A stretch of DNA of 64,000 bases. It comes from Rhodopirellula islandica. GTDB lineage: Bacteria > Planctomycetota > Planctomycetia > Pirellulales > Pirellulaceae. Shown piece after piece: positions 38,834-48,150 of this stretch. The stretch spans positions 124,001 through 188,000 of the forward strand of contig NZ_LECT01000044.1 in the NCBI RefSeq assembly GCF_001027925.1, given 5' to 3'. Position 1 is the first letter of the stretch, and each line of letters opens with the position of its first letter. The position numbers were made by a program, and so were the translations under genes. The notes below the pieces were generated by a model, which was not told where the DNA came from, searched no databases, and saw nothing but the letters and a program-made list of their open reading frames with translations.

Positions 38834-41800
38834 ATGTTGTCTCGCATCATTCGCTTTTGCGTCAAAGAGCCTTGGTTGGTCGTCCTGCTGACGATCGGCG
38901 TCACTGTCTTTGGTTGGATCAGCTACAACCGTGTTCCGATTGACGCGATTCCAAACATTGGCGAGAACCAAGTCATCGTGCTGACACCTTGGCCGGGACG
39001 TTCGCCGAAAGACATCGAAGATCAAGTCACCTACCCGCTAAGCGTTTCGCTGCTGGCGGTGCCGGGAGCCGAATCGGTTCGCGGCAAGAGCATGTTCGGA
39101 TACAGCTTCGTTCAAGTCACGTTCAAGGACAGTGTCGACTTCTACTGGGCACGCAGCCGGGTTTCCGAACAACTCGGCTCCGCCGCCTCGCAGCTTCCAG
39201 ACGGCGTTGTGCCCCAGCTTGGGCCCGACGCGACCGGGCTTGGACAAGTCTTCTACTACGTCTTGGTGCCGCCCAAGGATGGCATGAGTCTGGCTGACCT
39301 ACGGAGTCTGCAGGATTTCGTTATCAAGTACGACTTGCAGGCCGTCGAGGGTGTCAGCGAAGTCGCTTCCATCGGAGGTTACGTTCGCCAATATCAAATT
39401 GAAGTCGACCCAGACAAACTTCGTTTTCATGGCATCCCGCTCGACCAAGTCGTGACGGCCATACGCGGAAGCAATCTCGATGTCGGAGCCAAGACCGTCG
39501 AAACCGGCGGTATGGAATTCATCGTTCGCGGCAAGGGGTTTCTCGGCAGCGACGGTGACACCGAAAAGGCCATCCGAGACATCGAGCAAGCCGTCATTCT
39601 GCAGCGAGAAGGCGTGCCAGTCAGAGTTCGCGACATTGCTGCCGTGCAACTCGGGCCAGACTTTCGCCGTGGGGCACTCGATTACAACGGAGCCGAGGCG
39701 GTCGGTGGCGTCGTCGTGATGCGATACGGCGAGAATCCACGAGCGGTCATCGAACGAGTGAAAGAAAAGATCACTCAAATCGAACCGTCGCTCGAAGGCG
39801 TCACCATCAAGGGCATCTACGATCGCACCAGCCTGATCGACGAAACGGTGGCGACACTTTCCACCGCACTGCGGGATGAAATCCTGATCACGGCGGTCGT
39901 CATTTTGCTGTTCCTGTTGCACATCCGCAGCAGCTTCATCGTCGCGGTCACGCTTCCGATTGCCGTCTTGCTGTCGTTCATCGCGATGAACGTGTTTGGC
40001 GTTGGGGCGAACATCATGTCTCTGGCGGGAATTGCAATCGCGATTGGGACGATGGTCGACATGGCAATCATCGTCAGCGAGAACATCTATCAACACTTGG
40101 CGGAATGGGAAGCCGAGGCAGACACAGAGCGTGAACGTTCTGATGTCATCTACGATGCGGCGGTGGAAGTTGCGCCCGCCGTGCTTACCGCTGTCACGAC
40201 AACCATCGTCAGCTTCCTGCCTGTGTTTTTCCTAACGGGGCGAGACTACAAGCTGTTCGCGCCACTGGCGATGACCAAGACGTTTGCCATATCAGCGGCG
40301 TTGATTGCGGCTGTGACGATCGTTCCCACGCTTTGCCAATTGCTGCTTCGCAGTGCGAACTATCGAAAGCAAACCGCGTTGATAGCGGCGATTGCGGGTG
40401 CCGCATTGTTCGGCCTGACCGCCTTTTTTGTCTGGGGGCATCACGTCGTCGATGAGTTTGATTTGCCGCTATCGGCAGTCACAGCAACGGCAGCAATGCT
40501 CGGCGCGGTAGCGGGTTGGATGTTGACTCGTGAACGCGTCCGACCAACGGATGAAAACATTGTCAGTCGGTCGATCGTTTGGGTCTATCGACCAACGCTC
40601 TCGCTGTTCCTGCGGCACAAATTCGCCTTTTTGCTATTGCCATCGTTCATCGTCCTAATGGGACTTGGCGGATGGTTCGGGCTTCCATTTGTGGTCGCTC
40701 CGTTTGAGCGAGTCGTCCAGAAACTCGGCGTTCGCCCCAACGAATTGCCCGGCTACGTCGACCTCAAGCACACGTTCACCGGGCTTCAGACCGACGACTG
40801 GATCGCACTGGACGAGGGCAGTTGGTTCTACATGCCAACGCTCTACCCGGCGGCCAGCTTCAGTCAGTCGATGCAGATGCTGCAAACGCAGGACGTGTTG
40901 ATCGGCCAAATCCCAGAGGTCAAGGACGTTCTGGGCAAGATCGGTCGAATTGATTCGGCCCTCGATCCTGCCCCCGCCGCGATGATCGAAACCTACGTCA
41001 TGCTTCAACCCCGCGAACAATGGCGGCCCGGAGTGACGGCTCGTGATGTCTGGGATGAAATCAACCGCGTTGCCACGCTGCCGGGAGTGACGCCCGCTTC
41101 GCCACTTCAACCCATCGAGGGCCGCGTCGTGATGTTGCAAAGCGGCATCAAAGCCCCGATGGCGATTCGTATCTACGGCGACGATCTGCAAACACTCGCC
41201 GATGCAGCGATGCAAGTATCCGAACATCTCAAGCAATCGCCTTACATCAACTCAGGAACGGTCAATCCCGACATCGTTCTTGGGAAGCCGTACATCGAAT
41301 TCACCGTCGATCGTGAAGCCGCGTCGCGGTACGGCATGTCGGCTCAGATGGTGAACCAAGTCATCGAGACTGCACTCGGCGGGATGAACCTGATCAATAC
41401 GGTCGAAGGGCGAGAGCGTTATCCCGTCCGCTTGCGTTACAACCGCGATCTGCGTGAGCGAGTCGAACAACTCGATCGTTTGCCAGTGGTTACGCATAGT
41501 GGAGCCGTGGTTCCACTGGGTGAATTGGCCAAGCTAGAAACGACGTGGGGACCGGGTGCGATCAACAGCGAGAACGCTCGTTTGATCGCTCACGTTTCCT
41601 TTTCCTCTAACGGGGCGACCGGAGATTTGGAATCCGTCGCCGCTATTGAACAAACATTGCTCGAAGCTCAGGCGTTGCCCGAGGGAAACGCCAATCGCCT
41701 TTCGCTCCCGCCCGGCTACTCACTCGAAGCCGTCGGAAGTTTCCGCAATCAAATCGAAGCCAACAATCGGCTGATGTGGTTGGTGCCACTGGTCATCGTT

Positions 41801-42340
41801 ATCAACTTGTTGGTCATCTACCTGCAATTTCGTCACGTTCCGATCACGCTGGCCGTGTTCGCTGGAATCCCGGTCGCTTTTGGCGGCGGCATGATTCTTC
41901 TGGCGATCTACGGAGCCGAAATGAACACCGCGATTTGGGTTGGGTTTATCGCCCTCTTCGGCATCGCAGTTGACGACGGCGTCGTGATCGCCACCTATCT
42001 CGATCAAGTCTTCACGCGACGACGACTGAACACAGTCGCTGACATTCGAGCCGCAACGATTGACGCGGGCGTCAGGCGAATTCGGCCGTGCTTGATGACC
42101 ACCGCAACCACGCTGGTCGCACTCGTTCCCGTTCTGATGGCGACCGGCCGAGGTGCTGACGTCGCCCGAGCGATGGCTCTGCCCGTTTTCGGTGGCATGG
42201 CGGTCGAAATCGTCACTCTGTTTGTGGTGCCCGTCGTCTACTGCGGCTTCAAAGAGTTCAAGATGAATTTCGGTCTAGCTGATCATCATTGGGCGGGCAC
42301 CGAAGACACGCCTCGGGAAGAGATTTCTCATGCAGCGTAA
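38834..42340 (+). CDS. cusA: CusA-type Cu(I)/Ag(I) RND efflux pump
   Basis: The protein has 1168 residues, slightly longer than CusA (about 1047), with extra membrane-proximal sequence near residues 500-620. The TM4 region NIMSLAGIAIAIGTMVDMAIIVSEN matches the HME4 Cu(I)/Ag(I) pattern with Met in place of the acidic pair seen in the other pump of this island. The second half has GFIALFGIAVDDGVVIATYL. It forms the inner-membrane trimer that exports Cu(I) or Ag(I) through the adaptor and TolC. It starts 2 bp after cusB. The family is certain, the metal very likely. Confidence 0.92.
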   Translation: MLSRIIRFCVKEPWLVVLLTIGVTVFGWISYNRVPIDAIPNIGENQVIVLTPWPGRSPKDIEDQVTYPLSVSLLAVPGAESVRGKSMFGYSFVQVTFKDSVDFYWARSRVSEQLGSAASQLPDGVVPQLGPDATGLGQVFYYVLVPPKDGMSLADLRSLQDFVIKYDLQAVEGVSEVASIGGYVRQYQIEVDPDKLRFHGIPLDQVVTAIRGSNLDVGAKTVETGGMEFIVRGKGFLGSDGDTEKAIRDIEQAVILQREGVPVRVRDIAAVQLGPDFRRGALDYNGAEAVGGVVVMRYGENPRAVIERVKEKITQIEPSLEGVTIKGIYDRTSLIDETVATLSTALRDEILITAVVILLFLLHIRSSFIVAVTLPIAVLLSFIAMNVFGVGANIMSLAGIAIAIGTMVDMAIIVSENIYQHLAEWEAEADTERERSDVIYDAAVEVAPAVLTAVTTTIVSFLPVFFLTGRDYKLFAPLAMTKTFAISAALIAAVTIVPTLCQLLLRSANYRKQTALIAAIAGAALFGLTAFFVWGHHVVDEFDLPLSAVTATAAMLGAVAGWMLTRERVRPTDENIVSRSIVWVYRPTLSLFLRHKFAFLLLPSFIVLMGLGGWFGLPFVVAPFERVVQKLGVRPNELPGYVDLKHTFTGLQTDDWIALDEGSWFYMPTLYPAASFSQSMQMLQTQDVLIGQIPEVKDVLGKIGRIDSALDPAPAAMIETYVMLQPREQWRPGVTARDVWDEINRVATLPGVTPASPLQPIEGRVVMLQSGIKAPMAIRIYGDDLQTLADAAMQVSEHLKQSPYINSGTVNPDIVLGKPYIEFTVDREAASRYGMSAQMVNQVIETALGGMNLINTVEGRERYPVRLRYNRDLRERVEQLDRLPVVTHSGAVVPLGELAKLETTWGPGAINSENARLIAHVSFSSNGATGDLESVAAIEQTLLEAQALPEGNANRLSLPPGYSLEAVGSFRNQIEANNRLMWLVPLVIVINLLVIYLQFRHVPITLAVFAGIPVAFGGGMILLAIYGAEMNTAIWVGFIALFGIAVDDGVVIATYLDQVFTRRRLNTVADIRAATIDAGVRRIRPCLMTTATTLVALVPVLMATGRGADVARAMALPVFGGMAVEIVTLFVVPVVYCGFKEFKMNFGLADHHWAGTEDTPREEISHAA

Positions 42341-42363
42341 TTCATTGAATCAATTCGCATTCC

Positions 42364-42386
42364 TGGCACACGACGGACGTGTGCCA
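42364..42386. repeat. Inverted repeat TGGCACAC-N7-GTGTGCCA
   Basis: Perfect 8-bp arms around a 7-bp spacer lie in the 72-bp gap between the pump gene and the next gene. No T-run follows, so it is not a typical terminator. It may be a dispersed REP-type hairpin or an mRNA-processing element. Confidence 0.5.
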
Positions 42387-42412
42387 AATCTTTCTGCTTC
42401 AGGAGAGCAAGA

Positions 42413-43564
42413 ATGAACGCAACTACCTTTCCATTGCTGGCCCATCCAACGTTGGTGGTACTGCTAGCGTTGGCTAGTCTTCCGACGACCCTGATTGCCC
42501 AGCAAGCAGTACCGCATGCGGGCAACCACCAACACGCGCAACATCAGACGTCGACCACTGGTCCGCACAAAGGGCCCCTCAAAGCGGTCGGCAACCTTCA
42601 AGCAGAAACGCTTGTCACCCCTGCCGGATTGAAGGTCTACCTCTATGATCTTGGCGGCCAACCCGTTTCTGTTCAACAGAGTCGCGGTGTGGCTCGTCTC
42701 TCTGTTGAAGGCAACGCCAAACGGTATCGTTACGACTTGTTCCCCAGCGAGGACAACGCACTCAAAGCTGATGTTGATCTGTCCCGCGTCGTTGGTCGGC
42801 AACTAACGGTCGACGTTCAACTTGTCGGTGCAGCCCCCGACACCCTCGCTTACCAAGATGTGACGGTTCTTTCGCCGGCGCAATCCGAACTGGATGCGGT
42901 CGCGATCACACGACAAAAGGTCTGCGTCGTCAGCGGGAAGCCACTCGGTAGCATGGGCAATCCCGTCGCCGTGCAAGTCGCAGGGCAACGATTGTTCGTT
43001 TGCTGTGCTGGATGCGTTGACGCCTTGAAAGCCAATCCTGAAAAGTTCACCCAAGCCAGGCCGAAAGTCGAAGTCGTCAAGTTCACCGAATCAGACGCGG
43101 CACTCATCACCAAGCAAGCGGTCTGCCCCGTGATGGACGAACCGCTCGGCGGAATGGGCCAACCGATCAAACTCTTGGTCGGTGGAAAACCGTTGTTCCT
43201 GTGCTGCAAAGGCTGCATCAAGAAGGTTCAATCCGAACCTGAAAAGTATCTGGCGATGGTCTATCGAGATGGGGAGAAGGGGAGTGAGAGAGTCAGGGGA
43301 AACGTCGTACCAGCAGGCACTGACGCGGTCCGACCAGACGTGTTTAAAGTGTCCGATGCGGATAAGCCGTTCATTGCGGCACAGAAAAAATGCCCCGTCA
43401 TGGACGAACCACTCGACGCTATGGGTGGCCCCTACAAAGTCAACGCCGATGGCAAAGCAATCTACATCTGCTGTCCAGGTTGCGCGAAAAAGATCGCCGC
43501 AGAGCCGCAGAAGTATCTGGCTGTTCTGAAATCGCAAGGAGTCGATGCTCCAGCGATTCGCTGA
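42413..43564 (+). CDS. Secreted protein with three YHS-like CCxGC metal-binding modules
   Basis: The protein has 383 residues. A signal peptide (LVVLLALASLPTTLIAQQA) and a His-rich stretch (AGNHQHAQHQT) are followed by a beta-rich domain (about 60-150). Three repeats of one module then follow, each with a first Cys (VCVVSGKPL; VCPVMDEPL; KCPVMDEPL), a GMG/SMG turn and a second cluster (FVCCAGC; FLCCKGC; YICCPGC) before NPEKF- or EPEKY-like ends. These resemble the YHS/TRASH-type fold and should bind soft metals, probably Cu(I)/Ag(I), in the periplasm. It is downstream of cusA in the same direction. A copper reservoir or chaperone role is inferred; the triple arrangement is unusual. Confidence 0.75.
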   Translation: MNATTFPLLAHPTLVVLLALASLPTTLIAQQAVPHAGNHQHAQHQTSTTGPHKGPLKAVGNLQAETLVTPAGLKVYLYDLGGQPVSVQQSRGVARLSVEGNAKRYRYDLFPSEDNALKADVDLSRVVGRQLTVDVQLVGAAPDTLAYQDVTVLSPAQSELDAVAITRQKVCVVSGKPLGSMGNPVAVQVAGQRLFVCCAGCVDALKANPEKFTQARPKVEVVKFTESDAALITKQAVCPVMDEPLGGMGQPIKLLVGGKPLFLCCKGCIKKVQSEPEKYLAMVYRDGEKGSERVRGNVVPAGTDAVRPDVFKVSDADKPFIAAQKKCPVMDEPLDAMGGPYKVNADGKAIYICCPGCAKKIAAEPQKYLAVLKSQGVDAPAIR

Positions 43565-43712
43565 GCGAAGGGAAGGAATCTGGGAGCAAAGCAACTCCCA
43601 ACTCAATCCCAGTTTCAATCCACGCGGGGGTGGTGTCCTGTCCGATGCGTTGCCTTTGGCAGAGTTGAAGCGGCACGCCACCCCTGCCTTCTTTCCCTAC
43701 TTCGACAAAACA

Positions 43713-44156
43713 ATGAAATACCGAACCTTTGCTGCCATGATTGCGACCTCCTCCGTCGTAATGCTCGGGCTCATGTACCTGAACACCTACTCGCTGGATC
43801 ACATCTTCTGGAGCGAAACTCGTTTTTACATGGCGATTTTAATGGGAGCGACGATGGCAACTGTCATGCTTGCGTTCATGTTTGGGATGTACAAAAACAA
43901 GAAAGCGAACATCGGCATTTTTGTTGGCAGCGCGATCGTATTCGCGACGTCGTTGTTTCTCGTCCGCAGTCAGCAAACGGTGGACGACGTGTCTTGGATG
44001 AAGACAATGATCCCGCATCACTCCATCGCAATCCTGACCAGTGAGCGGGCGAACATCTCAGACCCACGTGTTCGCAAACTGGCTGACGAAATCATCGAAG
44101 CACAGAGAAAAGAAATCGCCGAGATGAAACAGTTGATCGCGGAACTTGAGGGATAA
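43713..44156 (+). CDS. DUF305 membrane protein
   Basis: The protein has 147 residues from the ATG at 43713 (MKYRTFAAMIATSSV); the longer frame to 43545 overlaps the previous gene. It has three membrane segments (about 5-24, 37-57 and 63-80) and a C-terminal helical domain with MIPHHSIAI and ISDPRVRKLADEII, the DUF305 signature whose HH pair is thought to bind metal. DUF305 proteins often occur in copper-resistance loci. It is probably the last gene of the cus operon and is convergent with the CsoR gene. Function is otherwise unknown. Confidence 0.82.
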   Translation: MKYRTFAAMIATSSVVMLGLMYLNTYSLDHIFWSETRFYMAILMGATMATVMLAFMFGMYKNKKANIGIFVGSAIVFATSLFLVRSQQTVDDVSWMKTMIPHHSIAILTSERANISDPRVRKLADEIIEAQRKEIAEMKQLIAELEG

Positions 44157-44165
44157 GCAGAGAGA

Positions 44166-44444
44166 CTATCGACTGTACTTTTGAAAGACAGTCATCAGCT
44201 CCTCCAGTTTCGCATCCACTTCGGTCGCGTCGCCGGTGGTCATCACATTCCGAACGCAAGTCTTCAGATGGTTCTCGAGGACCAAGTGGCCGACCTTGTC
44301 GAGCGCACCGGTCGCCGCCGAGATTTGCATCAGGGTGTCGACGCAATCAGCGTCTTCGTCGATCATTCGCTCGACCGCCGCTACCTGACCGGCAATCCGG
44401 CGGAGTCGGTGGGCGAGCTTCTTTTTCTCGTCTTCGGAGAGCAT
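44166..44444 (-). CDS. csoR: CsoR-type Cu(I)-sensing repressor
   Basis: The protein has 92 residues, an all-helical CsoR/RcnR/FrmR family regulator. The ligand triad Cys34 (DADCVD), His59 and Cys63 (ENHLKTC) is the Cu(I) type, not the His-rich RcnR or FrmR form. The apo-protein should repress; Cu(I) binding releases DNA. It lies 76 bp after the multicopper oxidase gene in the same direction and probably ends the TolC-oxidase-csoR operon. Two matching operator candidates (35551 and 47664) lie at the start of that operon and of the cus operon, suggesting autoregulation and control of both. Confidence 0.85.
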   Translation of the reverse strand: MLSEDEKKKLAHRLRRIAGQVAAVERMIDEDADCVDTLMQISAATGALDKVGHLVLENHLKTCVRNVMTTGDATEVDAKLEELMTVFQKYSR

Positions 44445-44520
44445 TCGTGGAGACTTCGGTTGGGCTTGCCGCGATAGTTCGCCAATTTTAGCGGGCGATC
44501 GCCATCAACGTCAGTCTGCT

Positions 44521-45993
44521 TCACATCATCATTTTCGGCGCGGCTTCATACTTCGACGGATCCCCGAATCGCCGAACAATCTCAGCAAACACGGCTCCCT
44601 TTTCAACGTCTTGGTCGCTGTTCATCACCAAGTCGTAGAGGTCATCGGGCAGAACACGCAGGACCGTCATCAATCCTTTCACACTCATCGGGTAGTTCGC
44701 TCGCATCCCCCGAACTTCCTTGCGACTCCAGATGGCCTTCATGAAGTCACTGGACATTTCCATGCCTTGCATTTTTTGCGGATAGCCCGGAACGTCGAAC
44801 TTGGCCGAGCGAGAAGCGTCGACTTGGGGGCGGCTGCTGAGATTCGCGAGGTACTGATCGACCGATGCGTCATCTCGAATTCGCGGTCCGACCTGTTTGA
44901 CCATGTGGTTCATCATGTGATGGACCATGTGGCAATGAAAGATCCAGTCGCCGGGATTGTTGGCGATGAGCTCGAAGCATGAGGCTTGGGCGACACCGAC
45001 CAATTCGTTGTTGCGGGGAACCCAGGCACTTTTGGGAATGCGAGCCCCTTCGTGACCGGTCACCCAAAAGGTGTGTCCGTGCAAGTGGACTGGGTGGTGT
45101 TGCATCGGGGAGAAATTCAACAGTCGCACACGGACACGTTCGCCGTGTTTGCAGACCAGCGGCGTCGTGTAGGGGCCACTCTTGCCGTTGATCGTGTGCC
45201 AGTTCCAGTCCATTGCCCACGAATCGCTGATCGTGTGTGTCGGTGGAATGTGAAAGTTCTGAAACAGCAATCCGAAATCGCGATCGACGGGCGGGCCGAA
45301 GACTTTCTTGGGATGGACAATGAACCAACCGACCTGTCCAAACGCTTCTTGCATCGCTACGTGCGAGTGATAGAAGAACGTGCCCTCTTCATGGATGTCA
45401 AACTCAAAAACCTTCGTCTTGCCCGGCTTGATGGGATTCTGAGTCAGTGTGGCGGCACCGTCATACTGAACGGGAAGCTCGAAACCATGCCAATGCATGA
45501 AGGTATCTTCGGGCAACTCGTTGGTCACGATGATGCGCACACGATCGCCTTGAGTGACTTCGATCGTCGGGCCGGGCATGCTGCCGTTGTAGCCGTAAAC
45601 GTTCATCTTCACGCCGGGATGAAACTCTTGTTCAACCGCCATCGGCACGAGTTCAAACACCTTCACCCCGCCGTCCATCTTGTACGGCATCTTCGGAACG
45701 TCGGGAGCCTCAAACGGTGCAGGGCCATCGGAAGCCTTGCGAAAACCCGGAACCAGCTTGCCGATGTAGTAATCCGAATCCGGATCAAGTCCGCGACTGG
45801 GTTTGAACCGCGAGAATCCGTCGTATTCGGAGTTGAGGGTGGGGGAGTCAGGGAGAGTGGGAGACGGGGAGTTGAGAATGGGGTGCTGTGCGGCGGCGTT
45901 GCCGCCGAGCAGGTTGGAGACGAAGCCCGTCGCTGCGGCAATGGAGCCAGCTTTCAAGAATCCGCGTCGTTGTTCGGTGTTCGACATGTTCAA
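44521..45993 (-). CDS. Multicopper oxidase (CopA/CueO-like, Tat-exported)
   Basis: The protein has 490 residues. A Tat signal (RRGFLKAGSIAAATG) is followed by cupredoxin domains with the four copper motifs: HWHG (167-170), FYHSH (207-211), HHPVHLHGHTF, and FHCHMVHHMMNHM, which supplies the type 1 and type 2/3 ligands. The third motif and the Met/His-rich end suggest a copper-oxidising CueO- or PcoA-like role, detoxifying Cu(I) in the periplasm. It lies between TolC and csoR in one minus-strand operon. The length is typical for a two- or three-domain enzyme; all key His residues are present. Confidence 0.9.
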   Translation of the reverse strand: MNMSNTEQRRGFLKAGSIAAATGFVSNLLGGNAAAQHPILNSPSPTLPDSPTLNSEYDGFSRFKPSRGLDPDSDYYIGKLVPGFRKASDGPAPFEAPDVPKMPYKMDGGVKVFELVPMAVEQEFHPGVKMNVYGYNGSMPGPTIEVTQGDRVRIIVTNELPEDTFMHWHGFELPVQYDGAATLTQNPIKPGKTKVFEFDIHEEGTFFYHSHVAMQEAFGQVGWFIVHPKKVFGPPVDRDFGLLFQNFHIPPTHTISDSWAMDWNWHTINGKSGPYTTPLVCKHGERVRVRLLNFSPMQHHPVHLHGHTFWVTGHEGARIPKSAWVPRNNELVGVAQASCFELIANNPGDWIFHCHMVHHMMNHMVKQVGPRIRDDASVDQYLANLSSRPQVDASRSAKFDVPGYPQKMQGMEMSSDFMKAIWSRKEVRGMRANYPMSVKGLMTVLRVLPDDLYDLVMNSDQDVEKGAVFAEIVRRFGDPSKYEAAPKMMM

Positions 45994-46084
45994 GTTCTCT
46001 CAACAAATTGATCGTGTTCCGATTAGCCATGAAGCGAAAGCCACGCGACTCCTCTTCTCCCTGACTCCCCATCTCCCAACTTTC

Positions 46085-47608
46085 TCACCTCGGCTTCGCA
46101 ACCGCGTCGATGTGCCCCGGCGGAGTTGGACCAGGTGCCGCCATCAATCCGCCGTGCAGTAGGTAGCCTCGGACGAGTACTTCGTTGGTGCGGACTTGCT
46201 CAAGATGCTGCACACGAGTGAGACGCGAGTCGAAGTAGTCCATCTGTGCGTCCAACACGGTCGGCCAATCAACGCGGTTTGCCTTGTAGCTTTCGAGCAA
46301 CTCTTGATAAGCCAATCTTGCCTCGGGGATGATGACGCGATCGTATTCGGTCGCGATTTGCAATGCCGTCAGATACTGTTGGTAGACGTTGGCCATCTGC
46401 TGCCCTAGCATCAACTCCGTGCGGCGAATCTCTTCCTGTTGCCGGCGATAGTCCAACTGGGCTTGCCGAATCGTGCCTTGGTTGCGATCGAACACGGGCA
46501 GCTCGATCGACACGCCCGCGGCAGCGGTTGTTTCTTTCGCCTCGAAGTTGTATCCCGCTCCGCCCTCGGCAACGATATCGGGAACCCACTCAACTTGTTC
46601 GCGGCTTAGCGTGACGCGATCCGCTGCCAACTTCGCCCGGGCGGCAGCAAGTTCTGGGCTTTCCGTCAGCACCAAAGACATCGCCTCTTGATAAGAAAGC
46701 GGTTCACCTTGTGGCATCAGGTCGCCAGATACGACACCGTCGGTCAAGTCGACACCCACGATCGCAACCAACCGCCGAAACGATTCTCGGTAGTGATTCT
46801 CTGCGGACAGCACGTCCAGCCTCGCCCGCTGTAGTGCAATGCTCGACTTGCGGACTTGTGGTCGTGTTGCTTGGCCTTGGTTGTAAAGCTCGCGAGCAGT
46901 GACAGCACTGTCTTCGGCTGTCTTGAGCAGTTCCTTTCGGAGCTCAACGATCTCGCGAGCGGCCAATGCGCGAAAGAAGTGGATACGAACGTCATTGCAG
47001 ACACGGAACTGTTGAGCCATCGCGAGGTGTTCGGAGACATGAGCACGACGCATGTATTTCTCACGACTCAGCTTCAACTTGCCGGCAGTGACGAAACGTT
47101 GTGTTACCGTCATTCCCTGAAACTCGCCGGGGGAATCCTTGTCGCCTTCGACATCAACTCCGATCTGTTCGCCGATGTAGTTCAGCGTCGGGTTGGGGTA
47201 CAAACCAGCCTGCAATGCCTTGGCGGTCTGTGCTGAGATCTGCAGTCGAGCTTGACGGATCGTGGGATTGTTCTGAGCCGCCAGTGTCAAGAAATCTTCT
47301 AGCCGATACCCTTGGACTTCGGTTTCCATTGAGAACTGTTCGGCGATCATTTCTCCGTCAACGTAGACGGGAGCCGGTGTGCCACCAAAGTCACTGCCGT
47401 CGATGCGAGCACCGGGGAACAACGGCCCGCTGGGATCGAGCTGCTCCAGTCCATAAGGTGCCGATGGCATTGGCGGTGGAGGCGTGAACGTGCGACCAAT
47501 TGCCGAAGCCGGGCTATCCACCGAAGGCATTTGAGCACTGGCGGCGGTACAAAACATTCCGGCAGTCGCAATGACTGATAGTCCGGACTTGAACAAAAAC
47601 GATCGCAC
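46085..47608 (-). CDS. TolC-family outer-membrane efflux protein (CusC-like)
   Basis: The protein has 507 residues. A signal peptide (SVIATAGMFCTAASAQ) is followed by a variable region and the two-fold TolC repeat (LTLAAQNNPTIRQARLQIS; VLTESPELAAARAKLAADR), mostly long helices that form the periplasmic tunnel. Unlike the 33.9-kb homologue it lacks a lipobox. It starts a minus-strand operon with the multicopper oxidase and csoR, so its natural partner is probably the CusA/CusB pair. A CsoR-like operator lies 56 bp upstream of its start. Confidence 0.88.
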   Translation of the reverse strand: MRSFLFKSGLSVIATAGMFCTAASAQMPSVDSPASAIGRTFTPPPPMPSAPYGLEQLDPSGPLFPGARIDGSDFGGTPAPVYVDGEMIAEQFSMETEVQGYRLEDFLTLAAQNNPTIRQARLQISAQTAKALQAGLYPNPTLNYIGEQIGVDVEGDKDSPGEFQGMTVTQRFVTAGKLKLSREKYMRRAHVSEHLAMAQQFRVCNDVRIHFFRALAAREIVELRKELLKTAEDSAVTARELYNQGQATRPQVRKSSIALQRARLDVLSAENHYRESFRRLVAIVGVDLTDGVVSGDLMPQGEPLSYQEAMSLVLTESPELAAARAKLAADRVTLSREQVEWVPDIVAEGGAGYNFEAKETTAAAGVSIELPVFDRNQGTIRQAQLDYRRQQEEIRRTELMLGQQMANVYQQYLTALQIATEYDRVIIPEARLAYQELLESYKANRVDWPTVLDAQMDYFDSRLTRVQHLEQVRTNEVLVRGYLLHGGLMAAPGPTPPGHIDAVAKPR

Positions 47609-47663
47609 TGAAGTGACTCCTTTGATCTGAGCAGCGGCATCTCGGCTTGCCTTTCAGATCGGC

Positions 47664-47686
47664 AAGATACCTGCATGGGGTATCTT
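47664..47686. promoter_or_regulatory. CsoR-type operator candidate upstream of the TolC-oxidase-csoR operon
   Basis: AAGATACC-TGCATGG-GGTATCTT is a perfect inverted repeat with 8-bp arms and a 7-bp spacer, 56-78 bp upstream of the TolC start. The inner part ATACC-N7-GGTAT equals that of the site at 35551. Position and the Cu(I)-type CsoR in the operon support copper control. Confidence 0.62.
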
Positions 47687-47910
47687 TGCATCGGACTATC
47701 TCGAACCCATTTTCGGAGAGGGGGTCCAATTGTGCGGTTTGCTGAGCCTATGCGGTGGTTGCAAATCGACCAATCGGCACGATGTGATCTGGGCTGCCCG
47801 CAATCTCACTGCCATCGCAATCACCGACGCATCACTCACACTCTTCGCGGACGCAGCAATCATGGAGGATCACAGCATGCAACAGATCAGAGTCAGCAAA
47901 CCGCCGCTCC

Positions 47911-48150
47911 ATGATCCACACTGTGTTTGAAGTCGGACAAGAGATGGCGGTCATGATGGGGCAACACTACATGCCCAGCGAACGAATGCTGGTTGCGAAG
48001 GCCGCGTCGGACTTGGGTGAGACGGAGCAGACGAGTGCCTTGATTGACGCCTCGGGTGTGGCTGTTGGTTCTCCGTTCGATCTCGCTCCTCCGTGCATCG
48101 TTTGGAGGAGCGGCCGACCGCGGTGCTGGGCTCCAATCGGAGGCCACTGA
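47911..48150 (+). pseudogene. Remnant of a second copy of the defence nuclease
   Basis: The first 40 codons (FEVGQEMAVMMGQHYMPSER, then MLVAKAASDLGETEQ) match the C-terminal end of the PD-(D/E)XK protein at 15621-16577 (MGQRYVPSERLLIAKVTSDL), after which the frame runs on without similarity. No upstream part of the nuclease is present, so it is a gene tail left by deletion or duplication. It links this repeat-rich stretch to the defence island 30 kb away. Confidence 0.6.

Noticed and set aside
42364-42386. Rho-independent terminator after cusA
   Set aside because: The stem is good but no T-run follows, so it was kept only as an inverted repeat.
47730-47930. 66-codon frame with a Cys-rich start near the TolC promoter
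   Set aside because: No ribosome-binding site and no family resemblance; the lipobox-like GGC is weak, so it was not called as a gene.
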